This document shows positions 21,325-33,183 of a stretch of DNA of 64,000 bases, in pieces. The notes under the pieces were generated by a model. The model had not been told where the DNA came from. It saw nothing but the letters and a program-made list of their open reading frames with translations, and searched no databases. The first letter of the stretch is position 1. The number at the start of each line of letters is the position of its first letter. Source of the DNA: Antilocapra americana. Lineage: Eukaryota; Chordata; Mammalia; Artiodactyla; Antilocapridae. The position numbers and the translations under genes are program-made. The stretch spans positions 34,805,405 to 34,869,404 of the forward strand of contig ML660201.1 of assembly GCA_007570785.1 (NCBI GenBank), in the 5' to 3' direction.

Positions 21325-21842
21325 CCAAAATGACCCCCTGTACTGCTGCCCTTCTTGGTATTCATACTCTTGTGTAACCCTCTTCCCTTGATTGTGGACT
21401 AGACCTAACGACTCGCATTTAAGGAATAGAATATGGCAAAGTGACAGGATGCTATATGTGGGGTGAAGTTATTAAAAAAAAAAACTGTCTTGCTCACTCT
21501 GTCTCTCTCTCATGGGAAAAGTGAGCAGCTTTGCTGTGAGCCATCCATGGGGAGGCACATGTGACTAACCTTCAGACCAATTGCCCTCAAGGGATGAAGC
21601 CTGCTGACAACAGTGGAAGTGAGCTTAGATGTGGATCCAGTCTTGAGACAACCATAGCCCACATTGCCAGCTTAACTACAAATCAGAGGGGAGGGATCTT
21701 GAACCCTCCCCTCCAATTCTCACACCCTGATTCAGTCACACCCTGATTTCTGACCTACAGAAAATGTGAGATAATAAATATTTGTTGGTTCTAGCTGACA
21801 AATTCTGGGATTATTTGTTACACAGCAATATGTAACTCATAG
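21325..21842 (+). mobile_element. MaLR (MLT1-type) solo LTR
   Basis: Well-preserved order of MLT1-type LTR blocks: 'caaaatgaccccctgtactg', 'tcttgtgtaaccctcttccc', 'aggaatagaatatggcaaag', 'ctgacctacagaaaatgtga', 'gataataaatatttgttggt' and the end 'gcaatatgtaactcata'. ERVL-MaLR LTRs are ancient placental retrovirus-like elements. No coding region is present. Confidence 0.75.
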
Positions 21843-22295
21843 CACTGCACTATAAAGAACAAAAGCTTTTCTACTACTTTCTAATGACAAAGAGCTTTAG
21901 AAGAGGTATTAATATTTTTATTTGTTTTTACTACTATAACTTTTGAAATGCTTTCAAAGAAAGAATTTAAATAGATCAGTGGAATACTTACCCACTTACA
22001 AAAAGAAAAATACTTTTTGTATTTTTTTTTTATGATTTAATTGGGCCTGACTTACCATCTAGGACAATGACTCACTTACTGGACACAATAACTGCAGTTA
22101 TAAACTGAGCAAATGTATTTGTATTACAGTCAAACAAGAATCAATTAACTTTACACAATTGATTCCTGACTTACATTTAGTGTGTGTTTGTCAAAGCTAT
22201 TGAGTGATACCCTGAGCACTGCTATTCTTATTTTTGAAAAACTGAAGCTAGGAAAAGAGCCTTTAAATGACATAAAGTCAGGGTATATACAATAT
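21843..22295. other. non-coding stretch, nothing recognised
   Basis: AT-rich sequence with a T-run near 22024. No gene or repeat recognised. Confidence 0.4.
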
Positions 22296-22307
22296 TGAAA
22301 TACAATT

Positions 22308-22859
22308 TTGTTGTTCAGTCACTAAGTCGTGTCCAAATTTTTGCGACCCCATGCACTACAGCATGCCAGGCTTCCCTGTCCTTCACCATCTTCCTGAGTT
22401 CTCTCAAACTCATGTCCATTGAGTCAGTGATGCCATCCATCTCATCCTCTGTCACCCGCTTATCCTCTTGCCCTCAATCTTTCCCAGCATCAAGGTCTTT
22501 TCCAATGAGTCAGCTGTTTGCATCAGGTGGCCAAAACGTTGGAGCTTCAGATTTAGCATCAGTCCTTCCAATGAATATTCAGGGTTGATTTCCTGTAGGA
22601 TCAACTGGTTTGAGCTCCTTACTGTCCAAGGGATTTTCAAGAGTCTTCTCCAGCACCACAGTTTGAAAGCATCAATTCTTTAGCACTCAGCTTTTTTTAC
22701 GGTCCAACTCTCACATCCATACGTGACTATTGGACAATACATGACCATAGCTTTGACTATACTGACCTTTGTTGGCAAAGTGATATCTCTGCTTTTTAAT
22801 ATGCTATCTAGGTTTGTCATAGCTTTCCTTCTAAGGAGCAAGCATCTTTTAATTTCATG
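22308..22859 (-). mobile_element. BovB LINE 3' end, 5'-truncated
   Basis: About 550 bp of antisense BovB, with the tail at the left ('gttgttcagtcactaag') and the C-terminal coding region to the right, all frames broken. A possible short target-site duplication, 'tgaaata', lies at 22296-22302 and 22858-22864. Confidence 0.93.
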
Positions 22860-22864
22860 AAATA

Positions 22865-24244
22865 TAGTTTAGGAAGTTGTAAATTTGAGAGCCTAGGAAT
22901 TTGTTTTCTTAACTTGGGGCAAAGCCATCATGTAACACTTCATTTCCAACTTGAACAGCCTTCCTTGTCCATAAAGGCAGTTAGTAAGACAAGTTATTTT
23001 ATCATGAAATGTACCTGTTTTGTATACCTTCTTTTGATTCCATTGGTGAAAGAAGTATTATGGTGGTAACCGAAGATGTGACACCCCACATTGGACAGAT
23101 GAGACTGACAGCAATTTTAGTCTCCTATGTTCATAGTCTTGGGGTGGAGGATACCACATGACATACAGGCCACATGGGGGCTGTGCTTGGAGACTGAGTG
23201 AATGGTCAGGGACTGCGGGAGGCTTTGTAGTGTCAAAAAGATGGAGTGACCCTGGTTCCTATGAGAAGATGTAATTGGTCTGTTGGAGTAATTCCATGGG
23301 CTGGCAGGAAACTGAAACGTACCATTCAGGAGAAGCAGGAACTGCATTTGGTCCATTTAATAAGAAGTTGAGAGGACCTTTTCCATGTAGCAAAGTGGGA
23401 CCATTAGAGACTCTCCTTATTTCATCACATATGAAGGAAGGGCATTATGTTAATTTTAAGTCTCACTCTACAGTACCCTTGGTACATGTCTCCACGGAGA
23501 ACCCAGGAGTCTCTGTTCACAGTTTCTCTTGAGATGCCGATGGGATAGACTTTACAAGCTGTGTAAGCAAGACATAATGAGATTTACTTGAGAAGAGCCC
23601 AGATACCAAAGGACATACATATTCTTTTTACAAAATCTCAAGTTCACGTCCCTTTTTGGTTTAGAAAATTCACTTACTTGATTTTTGTGACTTTACAAAG
23701 GAAGTTGAGACTCACAAAGTTATCCTTCAAGGTTGCAGATGACATTAAAGACTATTATTTTATAAGGCCTAGGCCCACAGTTTAAGCAATGCAGGGAACA
23801 AGGCAGAAGGCTGCATTTGCCAGGTCATGTTCACAGTCACAACTGCAGAGTTGCAGGCAACCTTTCTGCTGTCTGCCCCCAACAGTGAGACAGTTTGTCT
23901 TGGTCTGGTGTCCAAGACCAACTAGGAAAATAAAGAATTCACAAAGAGCAGTCCTGGAAATTCTCTGGACATTGGTGAGCTCTAGATTCGATGGGGAACA
24001 GAGACATAGTCAATCCTTTTGACAAGTTTCTCTCCCTTCTTAGTCCTGATAATAAATACTAAACTTGCTCTAAGAAATGAGGTGTTCTTAATAGAGGTAA
24101 ATCACCCCTGATTATATAGTCAAGAAAACAGCCAGAACAGTAAAAATTGCTTGAAGATTCCACAGCTGGTTAGTAGCTTTTAAAGGGTCAGTTCTCCAGA
24201 ACATTGGGTGACATGTTTAGAGGAACAAGGCATGAGTGCCGAAG
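22865..24244. other. non-coding stretch, nothing recognised
   Basis: About 1.4 kb without a recognised gene or repeat. Confidence 0.4.
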
Positions 24245-24385
24245 TAAATGTCATCTGAGTTTGAATCCCAGCTATTCTGTCTACACATAATGAGCATGTT
24301 TGAGCTTGCAGTTTGAAGTCTGAGCCTCAGTTTCCTCTTTAGTTTGAAAATTTTGACATAGTACCATGCCTGACACAGAGATTGT
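24245..24385 (+). mobile_element. MIR SINE relic
   Basis: MIR-like blocks 'gagtttgaatcccagctatt', 'tgagcctcagtttcctcttt' and 'tagtaccatgcctgacacag' in order. Confidence 0.65.
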
Positions 24386-24730
24386 ATATATATTCACATA
24401 CTTATATTTTTATTTTCATTGAGCTAAAATGACAGTAAAATGCCTGTGATCAGCACAGTTGAGGCAGAATTTGATGCCTGGTGTATGTGACTCTGAATCT
24501 GTAAGTTCTTTGTACTGTGCATATACTTTCTCATGGAAAAACAACCATGCCACCGATCAAACCTCTTAGAATGTTTTATCATCTCCAGAGTCAGAGAGGA
24601 ACAGCATCACCAGAAAAAGGCTCTGGGGCTATATATTAGGACCTCGAAATTTGTACTTTTTTTTGCCAGTAACACTGACATTCTCTTTCTGACTCTTTGA
24701 GGAACACTCTCAAGGTGATAAGTCAATATT
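24386..24730. other. non-coding stretch, possibly an eroded hAT relic
   Basis: No gene. The part about 24590-24715 weakly resembles a MER20-type element ('aacagcatcaccagaaaaag', 'gaggaacactctcaagg') but not well enough for a firm call. Confidence 0.3.
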
Positions 24731-24744
24731 TATTTTTATTATAA

Positions 24745-25039
24745 AATATAAAGTGAAAGTTGCTCAGTCATGTCTGACTCTTTTTGACCCCATGGACTAT
24801 ACAGTCAGTGGGATTCTTGAGGCAAGAATACAGCAGTGGGTAGCCTTTCCCTTCTCCAGGAGACCATCCCAACCCAGGAATCAAACCCAGGTCTCCCGCA
24901 TTGCAGGCAAATTCTTTACCAACTGAACCACAAGGGGAACAGCTACCCACTCAAATATTCTGGCCTGGAGAATTCCATGGATTGTATAGTCCATGGGGTC
25001 ACAAAGAATCAGACACAACTGAGTGACTTTCACTCACAC
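24745..25039. mobile_element. composite inverted SINE: Bov-tA (-) joined to Bov-A (+)
   Basis: Positions about 24750-24940 are an antisense Bov-tA including its tRNA-derived head. Positions about 24941-25035 are a sense Bov-A 3' unit. The whole block sits between a single perfect 14-bp target-site duplication (24731-24744 and 25040-25053). Both 3' ends therefore point outward, yet only one duplication is present, which suggests one integration event with an internal inversion rather than two independent insertions. Confidence 0.88.
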
Positions 25040-25204
25040 TATTTTTATTATAAGTGTATCTAAAGCTGGAAAGCAAAAATAGATGATAGGTTAATGGGTA
25101 GATAAGTTGTACAGATCTGGAATCATCTGAATTCAAAAGTCTTTTGCACCTGTAATAGCACTTTACAGTTTGCAATGCATCTTCATAGAGTTTTAAAAAT
25201 TTAT

Positions 25205-26215
25205 TCCAGGGATAATTATTGCATGCCTGCTATGTGCCAGGCACTGTTCCAGTTGCCAAGAATACAGCAGTAGACACAATAAGACAAAACGCCCTACCCT
25301 CATTCAGCTTAAATCTCAGTGGACGGGTAGAGAGGCTATAAACAAATGAGGAAATAAATTCTGTTACCCAAGAGATGATGGTTAGTGCTGACGAGATGAT
25401 GAAACTGAAGCAGGGAAAGAAGATATGGGGTGTTGAGGGTGGGGGCTGCAATTTGAAATATGTTGATTTGAGAAGAATGGTCTGAGAAGACATTTGAGTA
25501 AAGACTGGAAAGGGTTAAAAGATCAAGGGTGTTTCTGAGAGAGGCAGAAGCAAATGCAGAGGTCCTGGGGCAGAAGCAGAGCTGTGCTATTGTTGTGTTC
25601 CAGGAAGAGCAAGGAGGTCCATGTGGCTGAGGGAAGTAAGCAGCTGAGGGTAATAGAAGAGGCCATAGATGGAAGGCTGGGCCAGACCATGAAGAACTTA
25701 TGGACCATGGTGAAGATTAGCTCCTGGTCCAATCAAAGTGGGAGGATTAGGACATGAAAACAGCATGGTCTGATACGTGTTTTAAAGGATCACTCCAGTT
25801 GCTGGGTTGGGAATAGATTAGGAGATGCAGGACAGAAGGAGGGAGAAACAGGATAGGGGGTGAGGGCAGAATCCAAGTGAGAGATGATGTTTTTTTTGAT
25901 CATGATGGGAAAAGTGGAGTCGAAGAAAAGGAATGTAATTCTAGAAAAGTTTAAAAGGTAGAACCAACAGGATGTGCTGAGATGAGAAGAGAAAAAGGAA
26001 TAGAAGGAGGGTGACTGAAGTTTTCTGGCAAAGCAACTAGACAGAGCAAGCAACACACCTAAGCATGATGAGAGGCAAGTTTCCATGAGGTGGGGCAGGG
26101 AATTAGGAGGTAGTGGGCGTGTTAAGTTTGAAATGCCTTTTAGATGATCCAGTGAGGAATTCAAGGAGACGGCTGTTAGGAGTCTGGATTTCAGGCAAGA
26201 GATTTCAATTTGAAG
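25205..26215 (-). mobile_element. L2 LINE, long antisense copy
   Basis: Starts with the antisense L2 3' terminus ('ctgctatgtgccaggcactg') and then runs through the upstream L2 sequence in order: 'agaagacatttgagtaaaga', 'aaatgcagaggtcctggggc', 'gcaaggaggtccatgtggct', 'gggccagaccatgaagaact', 'ggatcactccagttgctggg', 'taagtttgaaatgcctttta'. Short open frames inside (e.g. 25554-25757) are chance readings of the repeat. Confidence 0.8.
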
Positions 26216-27999
26216 ATGAGGGCCTGAGCACTGGGCTTCCAGTCTTCATGAGGGAGATGAGAACCTCACTCACATCTTCTTCATGACCCACAAGGGCTTG
26301 TATTCTTAGCAGAGCATGTCCTTCCCAGACCTCACATTTCTCTACAGGGGCCAGGAGAGGACCGGATAGGAAGCCTGGCTGGTGAATGATGCTTCTCAGG
26401 CAAGACAGACACAAATTAGGAGGTGCCTGTGTTGGTGCCCTGTAGCCTGCAGCCAAGCCACCGCAGACCTGGCTCCCCTTCACTTCAGGCATAGCAGAGG
26501 GAAAGGAACTTGTTTATTTGGGGCTTGGGGACAAGAAGGAGGCCACCACCGTCACTCCCACCCCTGCACTCAGAACTGCTGCAGAAAGCACTGGGTATTT
26601 TTCCACTGGAGGAAGGCTTAGCGTGTATGTGGTGATAAAACTCCTCCTTGAAGATGATTCAGCTATTCTGATCTTCTGCCAAAGTCCTATTCAAGAGAGT
26701 TGAAGGAGGCTCCAGACAGGGAAGGTAGACTGCCTGCAGTGGGAATGTTCTCTGGTAAGGAAGTCTACCTTTTACACACCTCCCACGCCCCCCGGGCATC
26801 TGTGTAAGCACTCCTCCTGTTTCTCCAGTGCACACTGGGGGCCAGATACACAAAATGCCGTCTCAGAGGTGAGAAGAGATGGCTTGGAGAAGTAGTTAGC
26901 TGAGACATCCACGGTCCTTCTGAGCCTGTGCTCTGGACCTCTGTGCCTTTGGCCTTTTCTGAGCATAACCAGTATTTACTGGTACCCTGGTACCTTTCCT
27001 CAGGGGTCCTGACATAGTAACTCAGATCTCTTTCTCTTTACCTTCCTTCCCAGTTAGAGCATAACAGAGCTTTTTACTAATGGCTCAGCTGATAACTCTT
27101 TTCTAGAGAAACAAGTTGCAGGGTGGGATGGGTGTGGGGGTGCAAAGCACACTTCTAGATAAATTATTTGCAACACTAGCTGTGATATAGAACTGACTTG
27201 GAACCCCAAAACCTGCCTGCATTTGGGACTCAAAACTTGGTAGCATGGCATTGCTTGTTTGCCTAAGAAACAAAAAAAACAAAGTATATTGTCACCTAGA
27301 AAATCCCTTTGTTTGGCTTGATACTTGGTTCACCATTTGACCTCAGTTCTCCAGTGTGTATCATTGCCACTGTAAATAAAGAGGTTCTCGCAAGCAAGAG
27401 CGTCTGTCATTGGAAGCTGCAGGGAATGAACAGGCCTCTTAGCTGTGTCTCCCTACTTGCTCTGTCCCTGCCAGGGCCCTGAGCTGCACTGTTCTCATAT
27501 TCAGAGTGAAGAATGATTTTTTACCCCAAATGGGAACAATGTTTCTGTATTTATAAATCCCAGAGACTCAGACACATCTGCTCATATTTATATCCATTCT
27601 GCTGCGGCTGTAAAATTACATATGCTATTTTGATGAAACTTTATCTTAATTTCATTACCAGCCTGAGCAATGATGTGATAATTGCCTGATTTCCAAGTAA
27701 CTGGGCAAAAATGATATGTCGGGTTTTTTTTCTCTTTTTAAACTCATAACTTTATAAAATATTAGGCTATTTTGCTATCCTAGAAGGAAGTCAAAATAAT
27801 ACATTTTCATGCTGCTCATGAGTCTACTTTGAAGGGAAAATTGTCGACTTTATCTTTAAGAGGGAGTCATTGGTGGTCTTGGTGAGGGTCCAATCCAGGC
27901 ACAGAGAGCCCATCAAAGTCCATTTAAAGTGAAAAAATTACAAGAGAGAGCTCAAGATTTTGCACATCTGGGGCAGCATGCAAGTGCTTTCGCTAACTG
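26216..27999. other. non-coding stretch; holds a candidate conserved element
   Basis: No gene or transposable element recognised. The part 26400-26850 is relatively GC-rich for the window. The part about 27500-27730 is repeat-free and rich in homeodomain-type TAAT/ATTA cores and 'gataattg' and is noted separately as a possible conserved non-coding element. Confidence 0.4.
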
Positions 28000-28185
28000 G
28001 TTGGTCATGTTATCTTAGGCAAATAAATCTATTAACTTCGGAGCCTTACTTTTGTCATCTAGAAAAATGGTCTGAAAATTCACACCTTCTGTGAATCTTA
28101 GTGATTACAGATATCAGGTTCTTTGGGTGATATCTGCCTGTTGTAGGTGCTTGATAAATGGTAGCTCTTAATATTTTTATTATTG
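28000..28185 (+). mobile_element. MIR SINE relic
   Basis: MIR order: 'gttggtcatgttatcttagg', 'gtcatctagaaaaatggtct', then the end 'gtaggtgcttgataaatggt'. Confidence 0.55.
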
Positions 28186-28404
28186 CCTTTCAAACCAGTG
28201 CATATTCCATTGTACCCGAACTGCTTGGTGTGTTGTGGTGAGAAATTTCACCCAGTTCTTCTGACTGAGACAGTATGTTGCTTTGCTGATTGCGCTACAC
28301 TTCACTTGCTGAGATAGGAACCAGGGCCACCATGCAGCAGAGTGCCCTCCAGACCGTGTCAAGGCTTCCAGATGAGAATACTGAAAGACAGTCTTGAGCT
28401 TCCA

Positions 28405-28665
28405 GCAATAATAATGGCATCTAATGTTTATTAAAACTTTTACTGTGTGCCAAGCAGTGTGCCAAGACCCTGCAGCATCATCTCACTGGTGCATCTCAAT
28501 AACTGCTTGAGGTGGGTACATTAATCATCCCCATTTAATGGATGGAAGAAGTGGGCTCCAGAGGTGGAAGTAACTTATCAGGAGTCACGTAGCTAGTGAG
28601 CGGCAGAGCCAAGCAGGCAACCCATAGACCTGATTCCCCCATTTCACTGTGCCATACAGCCTCCT
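28405..28665 (-). mobile_element. MIR SINE relic, well preserved
   Basis: Antisense MIR order: 'ttttactgtgtgccaagcag', 'ataactgcttgaggtgggta', 'atcatccccatttaatggat', 'agtaacttatcaggagtcac', 'agtgagcggcagagccaagc'. Confidence 0.7.
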
Positions 28666-29224
28666 GATGATGCCACTGTTAAAGCAAGGAAATACAAATG
28701 CAACTTCCTGAAAGACATTCTTCTGGAACACAATAGCCATGACAGAATATTAAATCCAATTTTAAAAGCCATGCAAAGAAAAAAAAAAAAGCAAATAAAA
28801 TTAAGCTCTGGTTCTTTCCTCTTACATTTTCTTATCAAAATCCACAGTCCCATTATGTGTATGGCTCTCTTTGTTCCAGTTTCTTCTTACAACGAAGTTT
28901 TGATTGACAACGTGTTGGAAGTCACTATAATTTAATCTACTTACCTTCTCTTTAATCATTTTGCTTTGTTTCCTCTCTCAACTGTTTCTATACAAAGGGA
29001 AAAAATACCCATTTTCTTTTGCTTTTTCTGCTTTCTTTTTTTTGAAAATCCTAAACAGCTTTGTATATATTTCTTTACTTTTCCAAATTCCACCATTTCC
29101 AGGAAGAAAGTTATATTTTCAAGAGGATGAAAAGCAGGAGAGCTTGGCTCCAATTGTTTGTTTTTCAAATGAGAACGAAAAAACCACGAAAGGCAGAGGA
29201 ATATTCCCACTCATTTGTGCATTC
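28666..29224. other. non-coding stretch, nothing recognised
   Basis: AT-rich, with an A-run at about 28780-28791. No gene or repeat recognised; open frames on both strands at 28956-29236 overlap and look like chance. Confidence 0.4.
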
Positions 29225-29740
29225 AACACATATTAATACTTATCACAAAGGGCTTGGTCCTTGGATAGCTTTATTGGAGCATTTGGTCTGTTGAAGGACA
29301 GAGACATAAGTTGTATAACCAAATTGATAAATTGACAGTTGCTTTGAGAGTGTAAAGGAGAGTTACAAGGTCCAATAAAAACTTATAACAGGGGAGTTGA
29401 CCTCATCAGGAAGATCAGAGAAGCTTTCTGAGGTACAGAGACTTGAGCTAAGTTAATTGAAAGAGGGAAATCTAGGGGCAAGAATGTGCTAGTCAGAGAG
29501 GATTGCTCATGTAAGGGCCCTGTAGGGGAAAGGGTTTAAAAGAAGCCCAGAGTGGCTACCGCAGAAAATGAGGAGGCGAGTGTGCTGTGGAGAGCCAGAC
29601 AGCCTTGCTGGACATGGAGATCAGAATGTGGATTTTGGATTTTATCTCCAAAGCAGTGAACACACTGAAGGATAATAATCCGGGATATGGTGCACTCAGA
29701 TTTGCCTTGTGCCAAGATTACTCTAGCTATAGTGATTTAT
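29225..29740 (-). mobile_element. L2 LINE, antisense copy
   Basis: Same family and orientation as the copy at 25.2 kb: 'tcaacacatattaatactta' at the 3' terminus, then 'gatcagagaagctttctgag', 'tgtaagggccctgtagggga', 'ttttggattttatctccaaa', 'gattactctagctatag'. Confidence 0.7.
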
Positions 29741-30074
29741 AAAACAGTTCCCCATACGGAGACCTTACTCACCATCATGTCTTGACACACCAAACCGTGT
29801 CTCAGACAACTATTTTTTTTTTTTTCCCCGTAGACAGAGATCTTGGCTTAAGTGGAATGATCTCAGGAACCTTTGCTACTGAGTTGAGTGGTGAAGGAAT
29901 ATCCCCAAATACCACACCATTAACAAAGAAGACAGCATCCAAAGCTCCCAGGAGCTCAGATGACCTTAGCCTGAATTTGTTTCTCAATTTCTTGCAGTCA
30001 TCAGCCCTTTTGGAAATCACTGTGATCATCAGCAGCATCTCTACATTTAAATGGCTCTCCCAGAGTTTCTGAAA
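29741..30074. other. unrecognised stretch with long open frames on both strands
   Basis: The sense frame 29782-30072 (96 residues) and antisense frame 29802-30089 (95 residues) overlap almost completely. Neither resembles a family I recognise, and a poly-T run at about 29813-29824 lies at one edge. Mutual overlap on opposite strands argues for chance in at least one of them. I do not call a gene. Confidence 0.3.
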
Positions 30075-30310
30075 CACTTTCACAAACATTACTTGAAACT
30101 AATAATTACAATCTACACTTGTGAGAACTAATCAGGTACTTCAAACTGCCCTTTTTTAATCTTTAGGTAAGAAACACTTATACTCATTTTAGATATGAGG
30201 ATTCTGAAATGCAAAGACATACAGTGAATTGTTGAATATAGCTTACAACTAACCAACTAGCCTGGGGCTTGACCCTAAGTCTGCTAACTTCTAGTCTGAA
30301 ACTTCACAAC
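30075..30310 (-). mobile_element. MIR/L2-like relic
   Basis: Weak antisense MIR order: 'aacactttcacaaacattac', 'cattttagatatgaggattc', 'ctggggcttgaccctaagtc'. Confidence 0.45.
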
Positions 30311-30329
30311 TGTATATGTCAGCAGTTTA

Positions 30330-30545
30330 TGGGTTGCCTGGACTTAATTCTTTACCATTTACTAACCATGTGAACATGGGCAAGTTTTTTAACTTTTTTG
30401 AGGTTCACTTTCCTGATCTATAAGTGTAGTAACAATAGAACAACTTAAGAGTCATAAAAATTAGATAAGTTAATAACCCATAACATACTTAGAACAGCTT
30501 AACATATGGTAAAAGCTCAATGAATGTTATTATTGTTATTTATTT
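30330..30545 (+). mobile_element. MIR SINE relic
   Basis: MIR order: 'accatttactaaccatgtga', 'acatgggcaagttttttaac', 'gtaaaagctcaatgaatgtt'. Confidence 0.65.
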
Positions 30546-30619
30546 CCCTATACTGTGCTATTTTAGGTAGAGCAGGTAAATGCCTGAAAATAATAAAAAT
30601 TATCTTAAAATGGCTAAAA

Positions 30620-30800
30620 TTTATCAGTCAGATATTTTTAGTCTTTTAAGTGTTTACAGTGAGGTAAACATCATAGTGACTTAAACTGAGGAAAAAACTG
30701 AAGCACAGAGATTAAAAGTAGCTTATTCAGAACCTCTGAGCTGAAATGTGGCAGGACCAATATCTGAAACCAGATTAATCTAACTTCTAAGGCAGCAGGC
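30620..30800 (-). mobile_element. MIR-like relic
   Basis: Diverged antisense MIR: 'actgaggaaaaaactgaagc', 'acagagattaaaagtagctt', 'tgaaatgtggcaggaccaat'. Confidence 0.45.
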
Positions 30801-33038
30801 CTGGAAGTCTCACTGGTCTGCCGGAAAGCTAGTGGATCTATTGAGAGCACCACTAATGTGAGAAAACCCAGGTAGCGAAGACAGCACAAGGGGACTGGGA
30901 AATGAGAATTGGGGTGCGGTGGGAGAGGGGTGGTGGGAAAGAAGCTTATTGGAAATGTCTTTTCCTTCTGGCTAGCTGAGTGACCTGAGAAAGTTTTTTA
31001 AAGGCTGAGAAGTTTAAGGGCATGCACACCTATAAGGAAGAACAGATTGAAAATGAAAACAGAAAGCATCTTGTTCAATGAGAGATTAGTCACTTTTAGA
31101 TGAAATGTACTATAAGCTATAACTTATAAACTAAGGTCTATAGTACTTACCAGCTAAGAAAAACAAAAAAAGAATGTTTCCCATTGAAGGAGTTATCTTG
31201 TGATTTTATATGGAATTGATTTTGTTTGTTTCCAGTGCATTTTTTTTTTATATTTTTCCTTCTTAAAACCTTTTCTTGCTTTTTACCCTGGCTCCATATC
31301 TCAGGTTAAAAGGTTTAATTAACTACCATTACGTGTTCAGTAAGGTAGCTTTTGTTTCCAAGTTTGTGTCAAGCAATGCTAGGGCCACTTTTTTAAATGA
31401 CTAGGTAATAGAAATATCTTTGATGAGCAAACTGCATATTTATTTGACTGAAGAATGAAAGTCTGATGTCTCACACTGAAGTCTGTCTGTTCTCTGGGCC
31501 ATCTGAAGCTGAAAGATGGTTTTATGGGATTCCTCTCCATGCCACCCAATTTCAGGATCATTTCCATTTTGCTGTCCATAGTGCTACCAAATTTGAGATT
31601 TAGTCACAGACTTGTGAGCCTCTGTTTATGGTGGGAAATAATCACTGTCAATACCGAGTAAAATAATTAGATGATAATCAACAAGGGAGCAACTGTCCTT
31701 GTTGAAAAAAAAAAAAAAAAACCATTTATGAAATTTTAATACAGTTTGCCCATGTGATCAAGATTGATTTATTTTAAAATACTTGAGATTGGAATACAAA
31801 AGTATATATTTTTCCATTTAAAGTTTTCATGAAGACTTTGTTATATTCTGGCAATATTATCATGTCCCATTTCCGTTATTTGACCATTAATCATATTTTG
31901 CCCTTAAATGTTAACTTACCTTACCATGAAGTATAAATTAGTAGAATAAATATGCAGTCATTTCATAAAGCACCTTAAGTAATTCTAAATTATACTCTTA
32001 TTGTAGCAGGAAGTGCTTGGTTCTTTCAAAAAATCTTATTGTACATGTCCATGTCTGAGTACATTTGCCATCTATTCTGTAGTTGATAGAAGTTAAGACC
32101 ATCTCAGTTTTACCTAAAATACATGATCTTTCTTATATAAAGACAAAACTAATGACCCATTAGTTCATCAAGACATATGCATTAAATTTTCTCCCACTGG
32201 TAATTATAGGTCACAAAAATATTTTTAAATTCCCACTAAGGTACTTTATTCCCTCTAAAAAGAATGTGAAATGCCATGATAAATAGTATGAATTTTAAGA
32301 TGGTGGATCAAGGTTAAGAAGGAAGTGAATGACCATAAAGCCTCAGTCTTTTTCCACATTAACCTTATCAACTATGTAAAGTATCAAGTTTTGACTTCAT
32401 TTAGAACGCATTAGCTGAAAATCAAAATTATATCGACAAAGCCCTTCTTGCAATCTAAGAAAAACCCTGTATGTCTCTTATCCTACCCAATAATTACTGG
32501 TTGCTAAGCTGGGTTGTATGCATGTAAAAATAAAAAGAATGAATTTGAGTGTGGCTAAATATAGAAGACAAGATCCAGATTCTATTGTATTAGAATTTCA
32601 TATGACTCAACTAGTTCCCCTAGGTTAACAACCAGCCTAATTTTAAAACCAGAGAATTTATAGCTGTAAAAAGCATTTCCTAATTAGGTAAGGAATTCTC
32701 CTGTCATTCTCCACTCTTGGTAGTTACTCTAAGGAAATCATTTATATTTTGAATTTAAGATTCAATTGGAAACTCCAAGAATTTTCAGTTTTGTTCCAGG
32801 CCCCATTTGACTTCCAAGAAATATACCTAATTGATTTAGCTGTGGTGTAGTCACTAGATCAGGAACTAAAGTGGAATTTTTGGGGGACAGAGATGTAGCT
32901 ACAATAACAAAACTTAACTGTCACTCATGCTGACCAAATCTCAAAAGCATGGTAAATGATAGAACCTCATTTAATTACCATTTGTTATTTCATGACAGTA
33001 AAAATTATTATAAATTATGCAGATAAGTAATTCATTAT
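30801..33038. other. AT-rich non-coding stretch, nothing recognised
   Basis: About 2.2 kb, the longest repeat-poor stretch of the first half of the window, with a 17-bp A-run at 31705-31721. No gene, RNA or repeat family recognised. Confidence 0.4.
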
Positions 33039-33183
33039 GTTCAGTTCAGTTCAGTCGTGTCTGACTCTTTGCGACCCTATGAATTGCAGCACGCCAGGCC
33101 TCCCTGTCCATCACAAATTCCCTGAGTCCACTCAAACCCATGTCCATCGAGTCAGTGATGCCATCCAACCATCTCATCATCTG

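Noticed and set aside
13355..21842. The two MaLR LTRs as ends of one endogenous retrovirus
   Set aside because: They are about 7.6 kb apart, diverged, not a matched pair, and the DNA between them holds BovB, MIR and SINE copies but no gag/pol-like sequence. They are independent solo LTRs.
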